A stretch of DNA of 18,558 nt from an uncultured Planctomycetota bacterium (GTDB taxonomy: Bacteria > Planctomycetota > UBA1135 > UBA2386): assembly GCA_903925435.1 (NCBI GenBank), contig CAIYFF010000332.1:1-18558 (forward strand), in the 5' to 3' direction. Below, piece after piece: positions 1 through 7,692 of this stretch. Under the pieces are notes generated by a model. That model was not told the origin of the DNA and did no database searches. It was given only the letters and a program-made list of their open reading frames with translations. The translations under genes were made by a program, and so were the position numbers. Each line of letters starts with the position of its first letter. Within the stretch, counting starts at the first letter, position 1.

Positions 1-1814
1 AGCTGCCCGTCTTCTCCCGATTGACCGCTGACGAACAGGCGCGGCTTGCGTCGCTTGTGAAGGAGCGGTCCTACCGCGAGGGCGAGGTGGTGTTCGCCGA
101 AGGGGATCCGCGCGCGCGGCTGTTGCTGATCCAGAAGGGCCAAGTCGAACTGTCGCGGACGGACGCCTATGGCGTGCGGCGCAAGGTGGTGACGCTGATG
201 CGCGGCGACGTGCTCGGCGACGGCATGTTCATCGAGGGCTCCGTGCACTCGACGACGGCGACTGCGGTCACGGACACGGAGTTGGTCTATCTGCACCGCG
301 ACCAGCTCCCGCAACTGACCAACGGCGACCTTGCGCTGGAGAAGCGCATGTTGTCGAGCCTGCTCAACGAAGTGGTGGGGCGCGTCGACCAGTTGCTGTT
401 CCGCACGAGCGGTGTGACGCATGCCTACTCGACTGGCAAGACGCGCATGGAGCACGACCTGCTCGGCGATGGGCCGGTGCAGCAGGAAGCGTACTTCGGG
501 CTGCAGACCGTTCGTGCGCTGGTCAACTTCGACATCTGCGGCGTGCGCCTCAACGCGTATCCGCACCTGATCCGCGCGCTGGCGATGGTCAAGAAGGCGT
601 GCGCGTTCGCCAACCGCGACTCTGGCGCGCTGGACGAGCAGCGCACCTCGGCGATTGCGTCCGCGTGCGATGAGTTGATCGCCGGCAAGCTGCACGACTA
701 CTTCGTCGTCGACGTGATCCAGGGCGGCGCTGGCACTTCGACGAACATGAACGCAAACGAGGTGATCGCCAATCGCGCGCTGGAGCTGCTCGGTTGCGAG
801 AAGGGCGACTACGAGCGCCTGCACCCGAACAACCACGTCAACTGCTCGCAATCGACCAACGACGTCTATCCGAGCGCGTTGAAGCTCGCGATGGCGCTCG
901 GCAGCGAAGGGCTTGTCGCAGCGGTCGATGAGCTGATCGCGGTGATCGAGAAGAAGTCGGCGGAGTTCGCGCACATCGTCAAGATGGGGCGCACGCAGCT
1001 GCAGGACGCGGTGCCGATGACGCTGGGCCAGGAGTTTGGCGCATTCGCGGCGAGCTTGCGGCAAGAGCTCGCCGGGCTCGAACGGAGCAAGCGCGAGCTG
1101 TGCGTGCTCAACATCGGCGGCACGGCGATCGGCACGGGACTCAACACGCCGAAGGGCTATCGCGATCGCGCGATTGCGCATCTGCGCGACGTGTCGGGCT
1201 TGCCCGTGTCGCTTGCTGCGAACCTGATCGAGGCAACCGCGGACACGCAGGCGTTCGTGACGTTCTCGTCGGCGCTGAAGAGCTTGGCGATCAAGCTGTC
1301 CAAGGTCTGCAACGACCTTCGCCTGCTGTCGTCAGGCCCGCGCGCAGGCCTCTTTGAGATCCAATTGCCGCCGCGGCAGCCGGGCTCGTCGATCATGCCG
1401 GGCAAGGTCAACCCTGTGATCCCCGAGGTCGTCAACCAAGTCGCCTACCGCGTGATCGGCAACGACCTCGCAGTGACGATGGCGGCCGAAGCTGGGCAGT
1501 TGCAGCTCAACGTGATGGAGCCGGTGATCGCGGCGTGCATCCTCGAGTCGATCAAGATCCTCAAGAACGCGGTCGTCACGCTGCGCCACAACTGCGTCGA
1601 AGGCATCGTCGCCAACGAAGCGCAGTGCCGCGCTTACGTCGAGAACAGCATCGGCATCGTGACCGCGCTTGTTCCGGAGATCGGCTACGAGCTGTCGACG
1701 CAGGTCGCGGCCGAGGCGCTGAAGACGGGCAAGAGCGTCGCCGACGTGCTGCAAGGTCGCGGCTTGTTGACTGCGCGCGTCAAAGAGCTGCTGTTGCCCG
1801 AGCGGATGATCTGA
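1..1814 (+). CDS. aspA: CNB-domain/aspartate ammonia-lyase fusion (5' partial)
   Basis: Aspartase deaminates L-aspartate to fumarate and ammonia in the cytoplasm. The frame is open to the left edge (first full codon at 3) and the residues before the first possible start, TTG at 21, read LPVFSRL, a typical lead-in to a cyclic-nucleotide-binding (CNB) domain, so the true start lies outside. Numbering from that TTG: CNB beta-roll about 1-115, linker, then a complete aspartase from about 142 to 597. Aspartase marks are TSTNMNANEVIANR, NNHVNCSQSTNDVYPSA, GRTQLQDAVPMTLGQEF and the catalytic-serine loop GSSIMPGKVNP; MAAEAGQLQLNVMEPVI and RGLLT near the end also match aspartase rather than fumarase. 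The phosphate-binding cassette of the CNB domain is non-canonical: Gly-Asp (66-67) replaces Gly-Glu, and His76 and Thr78 sit where Arg and Ala are expected, so cAMP binding is doubtful. Known aspartases are about 470 residues and lack a CNB domain. The enzyme call is secure; the regulatory role is inferred. Confidence 0.93.
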   Translation, partial: LPVFSRLTADEQARLASLVKERSYREGEVVFAEGDPRARLLLIQKGQVELSRTDAYGVRRKVVTLMRGDVLGDGMFIEGSVHSTTATAVTDTELVYLHRDQLPQLTNGDLALEKRMLSSLLNEVVGRVDQLLFRTSGVTHAYSTGKTRMEHDLLGDGPVQQEAYFGLQTVRALVNFDICGVRLNAYPHLIRALAMVKKACAFANRDSGALDEQRTSAIASACDELIAGKLHDYFVVDVIQGGAGTSTNMNANEVIANRALELLGCEKGDYERLHPNNHVNCSQSTNDVYPSALKLAMALGSEGLVAAVDELIAVIEKKSAEFAHIVKMGRTQLQDAVPMTLGQEFGAFAASLRQELAGLERSKRELCVLNIGGTAIGTGLNTPKGYRDRAIAHLRDVSGLPVSLAANLIEATADTQAFVTFSSALKSLAIKLSKVCNDLRLLSSGPRAGLFEIQLPPRQPGSSIMPGKVNPVIPEVVNQVAYRVIGNDLAVTMAAEAGQLQLNVMEPVIAACILESIKILKNAVVTLRHNCVEGIVANEAQCRAYVENSIGIVTALVPEIGYELSTQVAAEALKTGKSVADVLQGRGLLTARVKELLLPERMI

Positions 1815-1820
1815 CGCTCG

Positions 1821-1833
1821 GCGCGTTGCGCGC
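1821..1833. terminator. Possible short bidirectional hairpin between convergent genes
   Basis: The 21 bp gap between two convergent stop codons contains GCGCG-TTG-CGCGC, a 5-bp GC stem with a 3-nt loop. There is no T-tract on either side. Its position suits a shared terminator, but a short GC palindrome is easily produced by chance in DNA this GC-rich. Confidence 0.2.
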
Positions 1834-1835
1834 GA

Positions 1836-2264
1836 TCAGAGGCGCGGCCTCACGAATCGAATGAGCACGACGTTGCCACGCAACAGGCACAGTCGCTCGC
1901 CTTCGATCTGTGCGCCATCCGCTTGCTGCATCGCGTCGAGCATCGCTTGCTCGAGCGCCATCGCTTCTTGCGGGCCAGCCATGCGCGTGCTTCGCGCTGG
2001 GCTCATGCGCCACTTGCCTTGCGGCAGAGCTGCTGCGTCGAACGACGCCGAGTACTGGTTGACGCCGCCGTTTCCGTGCAGCGATCCATCCTTGCCGATC
2101 GTCATCGTCGGGATGCGTCCGCCGACGGGAGTCGTGGCATCGAGTTGCCACGTGCCCTGTGCTTCGGCGAGGCTCGCGGGCCGCGGCGCTTGAGAAGCGC
2201 ACGCAGCAAGGGCGAGCGCGATGGTGAGGGACGACAGCGCGGCGATGGAGCTGTGCATGTTCAT
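1836..2264 (-). CDS. META (HslJ-like) domain lipoprotein
   Basis: A 142-residue predicted lipoprotein. The N-terminus has a hydrophobic signal segment ending in a lipobox (LAAC, Cys22), so it is probably anchored to a membrane facing the periplasm. The rest looks like one META domain (family of E. coli HslJ): GTWQL at the start, GNGGVNQYSASF in the middle, then SPARSTRMAGPQEAMALEQ and a final hydrophobic strand LLRGNVVLIRFVR. Some META proteins are linked to heat or novobiocin tolerance or are surface lipoproteins; no enzymatic role is established. The start ATG overlaps the sulfatase stop as ATGA, which fixes the start and implies translational coupling. A second in-frame ATG lies two codons later. 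The coupling does not by itself show a functional link to sulfatase action. Confidence 0.85.
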   Translation of the reverse strand: MNMHSSIAALSSLTIALALAACASQAPRPASLAEAQGTWQLDATTPVGGRIPTMTIGKDGSLHGNGGVNQYSASFDAAALPQGKWRMSPARSTRMAGPQEAMALEQAMLDAMQQADGAQIEGERLCLLRGNVVLIRFVRPRL

Positions 2265-4360
2265 TCGATGCGAAGGTCGGAGAACTCGGTCTCGGCGTTG
2301 GACGCACCGTAGCCGACGAATGCGACCTCGCGCCACGTGCCAGGCAGCTGCGCGGTCGCGGTCGCGCCGAGTGCGTTCGCGCGCACCGTGCTCGACTGTC
2401 TGTCGATCGTCACTACGACCTCGGCCGCGCCGTCGCCGCTCCACTCGACCGGGACCGACGCGAGTTCGGTGCGCGCGTCGCCGGCGAGGATCAGGAGCCG
2501 CTTGCGTGCGAACGCGACGCCGACGAACAGGCGCGCGCCGTCGCGCACGACGATCCGCGATGGCCCTTCGCGCCCGTCCAAGACGTTGGAGCCGAGTACA
2601 ACGAATCCGTTCTGCTGCGGCAGTCCTGGAATGGGGCGCATCGTCGTCGCAATCGTGCGTGCGTCAGGCTTCGCGCACGGGCGCATCGCGAAGCCGCCTT
2701 GCGTGTTGGCCCACACGCGGTAGCCGTCGCCCGCGCGCTGGATGCGAGCGAGCCCCGCCGTGCGTGGGAATGCGCCCGCCGCGAGGTCGCCGGTCGTGTC
2801 GCCGTATTCGACGCGCAGTTCGACGAGACGCTGCTCCAACTGCTTCCTCACGTCGCGCGACGCGGGATCCAAGGCGAGGTTGCGCAGCTCATTGGGGTCC
2901 TGCTGCAGGTCGAACAGTTCCCACGCATCGACATGCGGCTCGTAGTAGCGGATCAGCTTGTGGCGCTCGGTGCGCACGCCGAAGTGCGCGGGCACGCGGT
3001 GCGTCGCCTGCGACTCGTAGTAGTGGTAGTAGACCGCGTCGCGCCAGCCGTCGGCGCCGCGACCATCGAGCAATGGGAGCAGGCTCTTGCCGTGCGGTTG
3101 GACGGCATTCTGCGCGCCCGCGAGTTCGAGGAAGGTCGGCGCGAAGTCGATGTTCTGCGTCAGTTGCTGGATCGTCCGTCCGCCTTCGATGCGCCCAGGC
3201 CACTGCATCATGAGTGGCATGCGGAAGCACTCTTCGTACATCCACCGCTTGTCGTAGTAGCCGTGCTCGCCGAGGAAGAAGCCTTGGTCGGACGAGTAGA
3301 CGACGAGCGTGTTCTTCTTGATGTCGGGATGCGCGTCGAGCCAGTCGAGCAGTTGCCCGACGCTGCGATCGACGCCTGCTATGCAGCGAAGGTAGTTCTT
3401 GAGGTAGCGCTGCAGCTTCCACTGCACGAGTGCGCGACCGGTCGGCGGATTGCGACGGAAGGCTTCGTTCTCCTCGCGGTATGCGGCGAGGAACGTCGCG
3501 CGCTGACCCTCCGTCATGCGCTTCATCATTCCGTCCCACCACGCGTCGGGGCCCTTCGCGGCTTTGCGCTCCGCATCCGTCGGTTCGACGAACAGGTCGT
3601 ATTGCAGGTAGAGGTCCTTCTGGATTTCCATCTCCGTCTGCGCCGCCTCGGGGATGCGCGTGCGGTAGTCGTCGAACAGCGTGTCCGGCACCGGCAACTC
3701 GACGTCGCGGTAGAGCCCGAGGTCTTGAGGCGCTGGCATCCACTCGCGATGCGGCGCCTTGTGCTGGCACATCAGCAAGAACGGCTTCTGCGCATCGCGG
3801 CCGTGTTCGAGCCACTCGATCGCCATCGCGGTCGTCAGGTCGGTGACGTGGCCTTCGATCCGCGTCTTGCCCTGCGGCGTCAGGAAGTCCGGGTTGTAGT
3901 AGTGGCCCTGGTCCGGCAGCACGGCCCAGCGATCGAAGCCCTGCGGCTCCGACTCGAGGTGCCACTTGCCGAAGATCGCCGTCGCATAGCCGACGTCTTG
4001 CAGCGCCTTCGGCATCGTTGGCTGCAAGCCGTCGAACGTGTTGCCATTGCGCATGAACCCGTTCTGGTGGCTGTGCAGTCCGGTCAGCACGGTCGCGCGC
4101 GATGGGCCGCACAGTGCATTGCCACAGAAGTTGTTGGCGAACCGCACTCCGTCGTTCGCGATGCGGTCGATGTTCGGCGTCTTGCACAGGCGCGAGCCAT
4201 AGGCCGAGATCGCGTGCGCCGCGTGGTCGTCGCTGAAGACGAACACGATGTTGGGCCGTGTGGCGGTCAACGAGCCTGGCTCTTGGCCCTGCGCCGTTGT
4301 CGTGCGAGCGACCAAAAGCGCGAAGTGCAGCGAGAGGAGCAACCACAGGTCCGAGCGCAT
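2261..4360 (-). CDS. Exported formylglycine-dependent sulfatase (S1 family)
   Basis: A 699-residue type I sulfatase that would hydrolyse sulfate esters, probably on sulfated glycans, outside the cytoplasm. A signal peptide covers about residues 1-23. The active site is visible: metal ligands Asp44-Asp45, Cys84 in CGPSR (the cysteine converted to formylglycine), Lys132 and His134 in GKWHLE, His200, and Asp358-Gln359 in SSDQGFFLGEHG with Lys371. The usual sulfatase C-terminal subdomain (ELFDLQQDPNELRNLA) ends near 515. About 170 further residues, 530-699, look beta-rich and may be a laminin-G/concanavalin-like carbohydrate-binding module; that part is inference. The GEHGYYDKRWMYEE type resembles glycosaminoglycan or N-acetylglucosamine-6-sulfatase-like enzymes, but the substrate cannot be read from sequence. 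No maturase gene is in the window. A TATCGT box lies 6 nt before the start. It is the first gene of an operon with the META lipoprotein. Confidence 0.95.
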   Translation of the reverse strand: MRSDLWLLLSLHFALLVARTTTAQGQEPGSLTATRPNIVFVFSDDHAAHAISAYGSRLCKTPNIDRIANDGVRFANNFCGNALCGPSRATVLTGLHSHQNGFMRNGNTFDGLQPTMPKALQDVGYATAIFGKWHLESEPQGFDRWAVLPDQGHYYNPDFLTPQGKTRIEGHVTDLTTAMAIEWLEHGRDAQKPFLLMCQHKAPHREWMPAPQDLGLYRDVELPVPDTLFDDYRTRIPEAAQTEMEIQKDLYLQYDLFVEPTDAERKAAKGPDAWWDGMMKRMTEGQRATFLAAYREENEAFRRNPPTGRALVQWKLQRYLKNYLRCIAGVDRSVGQLLDWLDAHPDIKKNTLVVYSSDQGFFLGEHGYYDKRWMYEECFRMPLMMQWPGRIEGGRTIQQLTQNIDFAPTFLELAGAQNAVQPHGKSLLPLLDGRGADGWRDAVYYHYYESQATHRVPAHFGVRTERHKLIRYYEPHVDAWELFDLQQDPNELRNLALDPASRDVRKQLEQRLVELRVEYGDTTGDLAAGAFPRTAGLARIQRAGDGYRVWANTQGGFAMRPCAKPDARTIATTMRPIPGLPQQNGFVVLGSNVLDGREGPSRIVVRDGARLFVGVAFARKRLLILAGDARTELASVPVEWSGDGAAEVVVTIDRQSSTVRANALGATATAQLPGTWREVAFVGYGASNAETEFSDLRIE

Positions 4361-4366
4361 CGCGGC

Positions 4367-4372
4367 ACGATA
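4367..4372 (-). promoter_or_regulatory. -10-like box for a possibly leaderless sulfatase mRNA
   Basis: On the minus strand TATCGT is followed by only 6 nt and then the sulfatase ATG at 4360. There is no Shine-Dalgarno sequence and no convincing -35 box. The spacing would place transcription initiation at or very near the start codon. Confidence 0.4.
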
Positions 4373-4403
4373 ACGCGCGTCGCAGAAACGCAGCGTCGCT
4401 TGC

Positions 4404-4409
4404 TATGGT
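4404..4409 (+). promoter_or_regulatory. -10-like box for the EboE-like gene
   Basis: TATGGT is followed by 7 nt and then a GTG at 4417 that is in frame with the EboE-like protein. The box overlaps the ATG at 4405, so if it is a real -10 element translation would begin at GTG 4417 on a leaderless transcript. No clear -35 is seen. It lies back to back with the sulfatase box across a gap of about 45 bp. Confidence 0.35.
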
Positions 4410-5574
4410 GGGCTCCGTGACGAATGCGCGCGATCCCAAGCTGACGTACTGCGGCAACGTGCACGCTGCCGACAGCGTGGACGGCTTCCTCGACTCGTTG
4501 GATGCGCACACGAGCGAGGTGGCCGCATCCGCGCGCAGAGCGGGGCGGCCGTTCGGGCTCGGCGCGTGGTGGCCTCACTCGGTTGCGAGCGCGATTGCGC
4601 GCGATCCAGCGACGCAGCAGCGCGTGCGCGACGCGATGGCGCGGTTGTCGATCCCGCTGTGGACGCTCAATGTGTTCCCGCACGGCGACTTCCACGGCGA
4701 GGTCGTGAAGGAGCGCGTCTACGAGCCCGATTGGTCGACCGAAGAGCGCGTGCTCTACACGCGCGACTGCGCCGAGGCCGCCGCTGCGCTGGCGCATCCG
4801 GGAGACGTCATTCCGCTGTCGACGTTGCCGCTCGGCTATCGCGCGCCTCTGCACCTCGCGGACTTGCGGCTCATGGCGCGCAACCTCGCGCGCATGGCAT
4901 CGATGCTGCGCGATCTGCGCGATCGCACCGGCGTGCACTGCGTGCTCGCGCTGGAGCCGGAGCCGTTCTGCATCCTCGAACGCGCGCTCGATGCTGCGAA
5001 CTTCTTGGAGCAGTGGCTGTTTGACGAAGGCGCGTGGCCCACGGTGCCGGAGTCGGCGTTGCGCGAGCATCTCGGTGTCTGCGTGGACCTCTGCCATCTG
5101 TTCGTGGTCGGCGAGGATCCGCTCGCGGCGATCCACAGCCTGCTCGCGCGCGGCATCGCAGTGCCGAAGGTGCAGGTTTCGTCGTGCCTCGAAGCGCGCA
5201 GCGAAGCGGGGCTCGATGAGCTGTTCGCGTTCCAGGAAGCGCGCTACCTGCACCAGACGGTGGGGGACGGCGTCCGCGCGCTCGACCTTGGCGAGGCGCA
5301 ATCGCATCGTGCGGAGTTCGCCGCCGCGCTCGCGCGAGGCCCGGTGCGCACGCACTACCACATGCCGCTGTGGTGGGACCGCGACGGCGCGTTTGGCTCG
5401 ACCAAGCGCGATCTCGAGCGGGCGCTGCGCGGCATCGCGCAGTTGCCGGATCCGCCGCTGTGCGAAGTCGAGACCTACACGTGGAGCGTGTTGCCCGAAC
5501 ACATGCGATCGGAGCCGCTGCCAACGCTGCTCGCGCGCGAACTCGACTTTGCGGCAAACCTGCTCCGCCGCTGA
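4405..5574 (+). CDS. eboE: EboE-like TIM-barrel protein (metabolite traffic family)
   Basis: A 389-residue soluble protein resembling EboE of the cyanobacterial/algal ebo clusters, a xylose-isomerase-like TIM-barrel family implicated in moving prenylated precursors to the periplasm. Recognisable features are the opening LTYCGNVHAADS (family type LTYCTNIHPGES), the central NVFPHGDFHGEVVKERVYEPDW, the STLPLGYR segment, EPEPFCILE, and GVCVDLCHLFV, which carries likely barrel ligands. There is no signal peptide or membrane segment. The usual partners EboA-D and EboF are absent from the window, so it appears orphaned. ATG 4405 is the conservative start; GTG 4417 is a real alternative because a TATGGT box overlaps the ATG, and the conserved region begins after both. 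The family call rests on motif recall; a general sugar-isomerase-like protein is the alternative. Confidence 0.78.
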   Translation: MVGSVTNARDPKLTYCGNVHAADSVDGFLDSLDAHTSEVAASARRAGRPFGLGAWWPHSVASAIARDPATQQRVRDAMARLSIPLWTLNVFPHGDFHGEVVKERVYEPDWSTEERVLYTRDCAEAAAALAHPGDVIPLSTLPLGYRAPLHLADLRLMARNLARMASMLRDLRDRTGVHCVLALEPEPFCILERALDAANFLEQWLFDEGAWPTVPESALREHLGVCVDLCHLFVVGEDPLAAIHSLLARGIAVPKVQVSSCLEARSEAGLDELFAFQEARYLHQTVGDGVRALDLGEAQSHRAEFAAALARGPVRTHYHMPLWWDRDGAFGSTKRDLERALRGIAQLPDPPLCEVETYTWSVLPEHMRSEPLPTLLARELDFAANLLRR

Positions 5575-5600
5575 CATCTGCGGCTCCAGCTTCGTATCCT
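5571..5600 (+). promoter_or_regulatory. Sigma-70-like promoter for the ABC/DUF3299 operon
   Basis: CTGACA (5571-5576, 5 of 6 matches to TTGACA) is separated by 18 nt from TATCCT (5595-5600, 4 of 6 matches to TATAAT). It overlaps the stop codon of the EboE-like gene and lies 25 nt before the ABC ATPase start, so the ABC operon probably has its own promoter with a short leader of about 18 nt. Confidence 0.45.
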
Positions 5601-5625
5601 GCTCGCCCCGTTCGCCAGCGCGCCG

Positions 5626-6294
5626 ATGATCCATCTCCACAACGTGACGAAGAGCTACCGCCAGGACGAGCGCTCGGTCTTGGCCTGCGATGTCACGGAC
5701 CTCCGCATCGAGAAGGGCGAGCAGGTCGCGTTGGTCGGTCGCTCCGGCACGGGCAAGACGACGCTGCTGCATGTGCTCGCCGGCATCCTGCGCCCGGACA
5801 CGGGGGAAGTGGAGATCGCGGGCCAGCGCATCGACACGATGAGCGAGCCACAGCGCGATCGCTTCCGCGGCCAGCACATCGGCATGGTCTACCAGACCTT
5901 CAACTTGCTGCAGCCGTTCACCGCCTACGAGAACGTGATGCTCGGCGCGTTGTTCGGCCGCGGCGCGGGCCATGCGGCGGAGGCTCGCGGCAAGGAGTTG
6001 CTCGCGCGCGTCGGCCTCTCGGATCGCATGCACCATCGTCCGAGCGAACTGTCGGTGGGGCAGGTGCAGCGCGTCGCGATCTGCCGCGCGCTCGTCAATG
6101 ATCCCGAAGTGATCCTGATGGACGAGCCGCTCGGCAACCAAGACCGCACGACGGGCGCGCAAGTGCTCGATCTCTTGCTTCAGCTCGCGCACGAAGGTGG
6201 CAAGACGGTGGTGATGGTCACGCACGATCCCGACTCTGCGTTGCGCATGCAGCGCACGGTCGACCTTGCGACGTTGCGGAGGGCTTCGTCATGA
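5626..6294 (+). CDS. ABC transporter ATP-binding protein (LolD/MacB class)
   Basis: A 222-residue ATPase subunit acting at the inner face of the cytoplasmic membrane. All nucleotide-binding motifs are present: Walker A GRSGTGKT (38-45), Q-loop Gln90 in YQTFNLLQ, signature LSVGQVQR (142-149), Walker B VILMDEP (162-168) and H-loop His200 in VTHD. Two changes from the usual class sequence are LSVGQ for LSGGQ and GNQD for GNLD in the D-loop; neither looks disabling. The class partners with FtsX-type permeases and often drives mechanotransmission or lipoprotein/macrolide-type processes rather than classic import. The stop overlaps the permease start as ATGA. Together with the permease and the DUF3299 gene this resembles the Zrg zinc-uptake module described in Vibrio cholerae; that assignment is by recall and gene order. 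No Shine-Dalgarno sequence is obvious before ATG 5626. Confidence 0.93.
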   Translation: MIHLHNVTKSYRQDERSVLACDVTDLRIEKGEQVALVGRSGTGKTTLLHVLAGILRPDTGEVEIAGQRIDTMSEPQRDRFRGQHIGMVYQTFNLLQPFTAYENVMLGALFGRGAGHAAEARGKELLARVGLSDRMHHRPSELSVGQVQRVAICRALVNDPEVILMDEPLGNQDRTTGAQVLDLLLQLAHEGGKTVVMVTHDPDSALRMQRTVDLATLRRASS

Positions 6295-7682
6295 AGCTGT
6301 GGTCGATCAGCATGCGCAATCTGCGCATTCGCATCGTCTCGACCGTGTTGACGACGCTCGCGATCGCGGTCGCGACGGGCCTCTACGCGGCGATCATGCT
6401 GATGGCCCAGCAGACGCGCGATCGCTACGAGGGCAGCATCGGCGGCTACCAAGCAGTGCTAGGCCCCAAGGACTGCTCGCAGCTCGAGCTGTTGCTCAAC
6501 ACGATCTTCCACGTCGGCGACGCGCCGGGGCAGATCCCGATGTCGGTGTGCGACGACCTTCGCGCCGGCAAGGTCTCGCGCCGCGGCGCGGTGCGCTACG
6601 CGATCCCGCAGGCGCGCGGCGACAGTATCAGCCGTTGGTCGTTCCCGGTGATCGGCACGGTCGACGAGATGTTCTCGCTCTACGAATGGCAGCGCGCGCC
6701 GCTGCAGTTCGCAGACGGCGGGCCGTGGGCGTTCTCATACGAAGAACTGCAAGAACTCGGCGCACGCCTCGCCGCCTTCGAGACCGCGCGCCGCGCAGAC
6801 GAGAAGGACGGCCCGCCGCGGCCGATCATCGACGCGAAGTGGAAGAAGGCCGTCGTCGGCCATCGCGTCGCGCGCGCGATGCAGTTGTCGCTCGGCAGCA
6901 CGATCGTGCCGGTGCACGGCAAGCACGGCGAGTTCGGCTACCACGAACACCCGGAGGCTGCGTGCGAAGTCACGGGCATCCTCGCGCCGACCAACTCGCC
7001 GCTCGACACGACGGTGTTCCTGCCGCTCTCGGTGCACCTGCTCGTCGGCGGACACGAAGGCGGTCTGTTCAAGGTCGAGATCCCCGCGGGCAAGAACCCC
7101 GACGACGCGGCGAAGCTGCCGGTCACCGCGCGCCAACTCGCACTGACGGCGATCCTCGCCGACCCCAAGGACCACCTCGGCGCGCAGTTCTTGCGCAGGG
7201 ACTTCGGCACGCGGCCCGACGCGCAGGTCGCGTGGCCGCAGGACGTGATCCCCAAGTTCCTGCAGCAACTCGGCAACGCCGCGGATTGGCTCGAGATCGT
7301 CGCGCAGCTCGTGCTCGTCGTCGCCGCGATGATGATCGCGGTCGCGATCTACAACACGATGAACGAGCGCCGTCGCGAGATCGCGATCATGCGTTCGCTC
7401 GGCGCGCGCCGAACGCAGATCGTCGCGATCATCGTCGGCGAGGCCGCGGCGCTGTCGTTGGCGGGAGCCGTGGTCGGCGTCGTCTGCTGCCACCTTGCCG
7501 CGCTGCTCCTTCGGTCGACCGTGGAGGAAATGACGGGCGTGTGGCTCGAGTGGGCAACGTTTGCGCCGCGCGAGCTGTATCTTCTCGTCGGCGTGGGCGC
7601 GCTCGGCGCTCTCGCCGGATTGCTCCCCGCGTGGAAGGGTTCGACGACCCAGGTTGCCGACAACCTCTCCCAGACCTACTGA
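6291..7682 (+). CDS. FtsX/MacB-type ABC transporter permease
   Basis: A 463-residue membrane subunit with the four-helix FtsX layout: TM1 about 17-38, a large extracytoplasmic domain about 40-332, then TM2 about 334-356, TM3 about 378-408 and TM4 about 428-448. The cytoplasmic coupling segment NERRREIAIMRSLGARR (358-374) contacts the ATPase. The periplasmic domain holds YQAVLGPKDCSQLELLLN and TNSPLDTTVFLPL, which I recognise as usual for permeases found beside DUF3299 proteins, and a small histidine cluster (His209, 212, 218, 220) that could touch metal. Length is normal for the class. The start ATG overlaps the ATPase stop by 4 bp and the DUF3299 gene follows after 10 nt, so the three are one operon. 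The substrate is not shown by sequence; zinc is suggested only by context. Confidence 0.9.
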   Translation: MKLWSISMRNLRIRIVSTVLTTLAIAVATGLYAAIMLMAQQTRDRYEGSIGGYQAVLGPKDCSQLELLLNTIFHVGDAPGQIPMSVCDDLRAGKVSRRGAVRYAIPQARGDSISRWSFPVIGTVDEMFSLYEWQRAPLQFADGGPWAFSYEELQELGARLAAFETARRADEKDGPPRPIIDAKWKKAVVGHRVARAMQLSLGSTIVPVHGKHGEFGYHEHPEAACEVTGILAPTNSPLDTTVFLPLSVHLLVGGHEGGLFKVEIPAGKNPDDAAKLPVTARQLALTAILADPKDHLGAQFLRRDFGTRPDAQVAWPQDVIPKFLQQLGNAADWLEIVAQLVLVVAAMMIAVAIYNTMNERRREIAIMRSLGARRTQIVAIIVGEAAALSLAGAVVGVVCCHLAALLLRSTVEEMTGVWLEWATFAPRELYLLVGVGALGALAGLLPAWKGSTTQVADNLSQTY

Positions 7683-7692
7683 GACGTTTGCC

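Noticed and set aside
2265..2444. Longer 202-codon version of the META lipoprotein
   Set aside because: The extra 60 codons overlap the sulfatase 3' end and are Arg-rich shadow sequence; the lipoprotein signal begins at ATG 2264.
2699..4420. 573-codon open frame on the plus strand opposite the sulfatase
   Set aside because: It is an antisense shadow of a well-motified gene; GC-rich DNA with G/C at third positions leaves such frames open. Its translation has no recognisable domain.
4267..6225. 652-codon minus-strand frame across the EboE-like and ABC ATPase genes
   Set aside because: It runs antisense to two well-supported genes, is rich in Arg/His/Ala and has no domain motifs.
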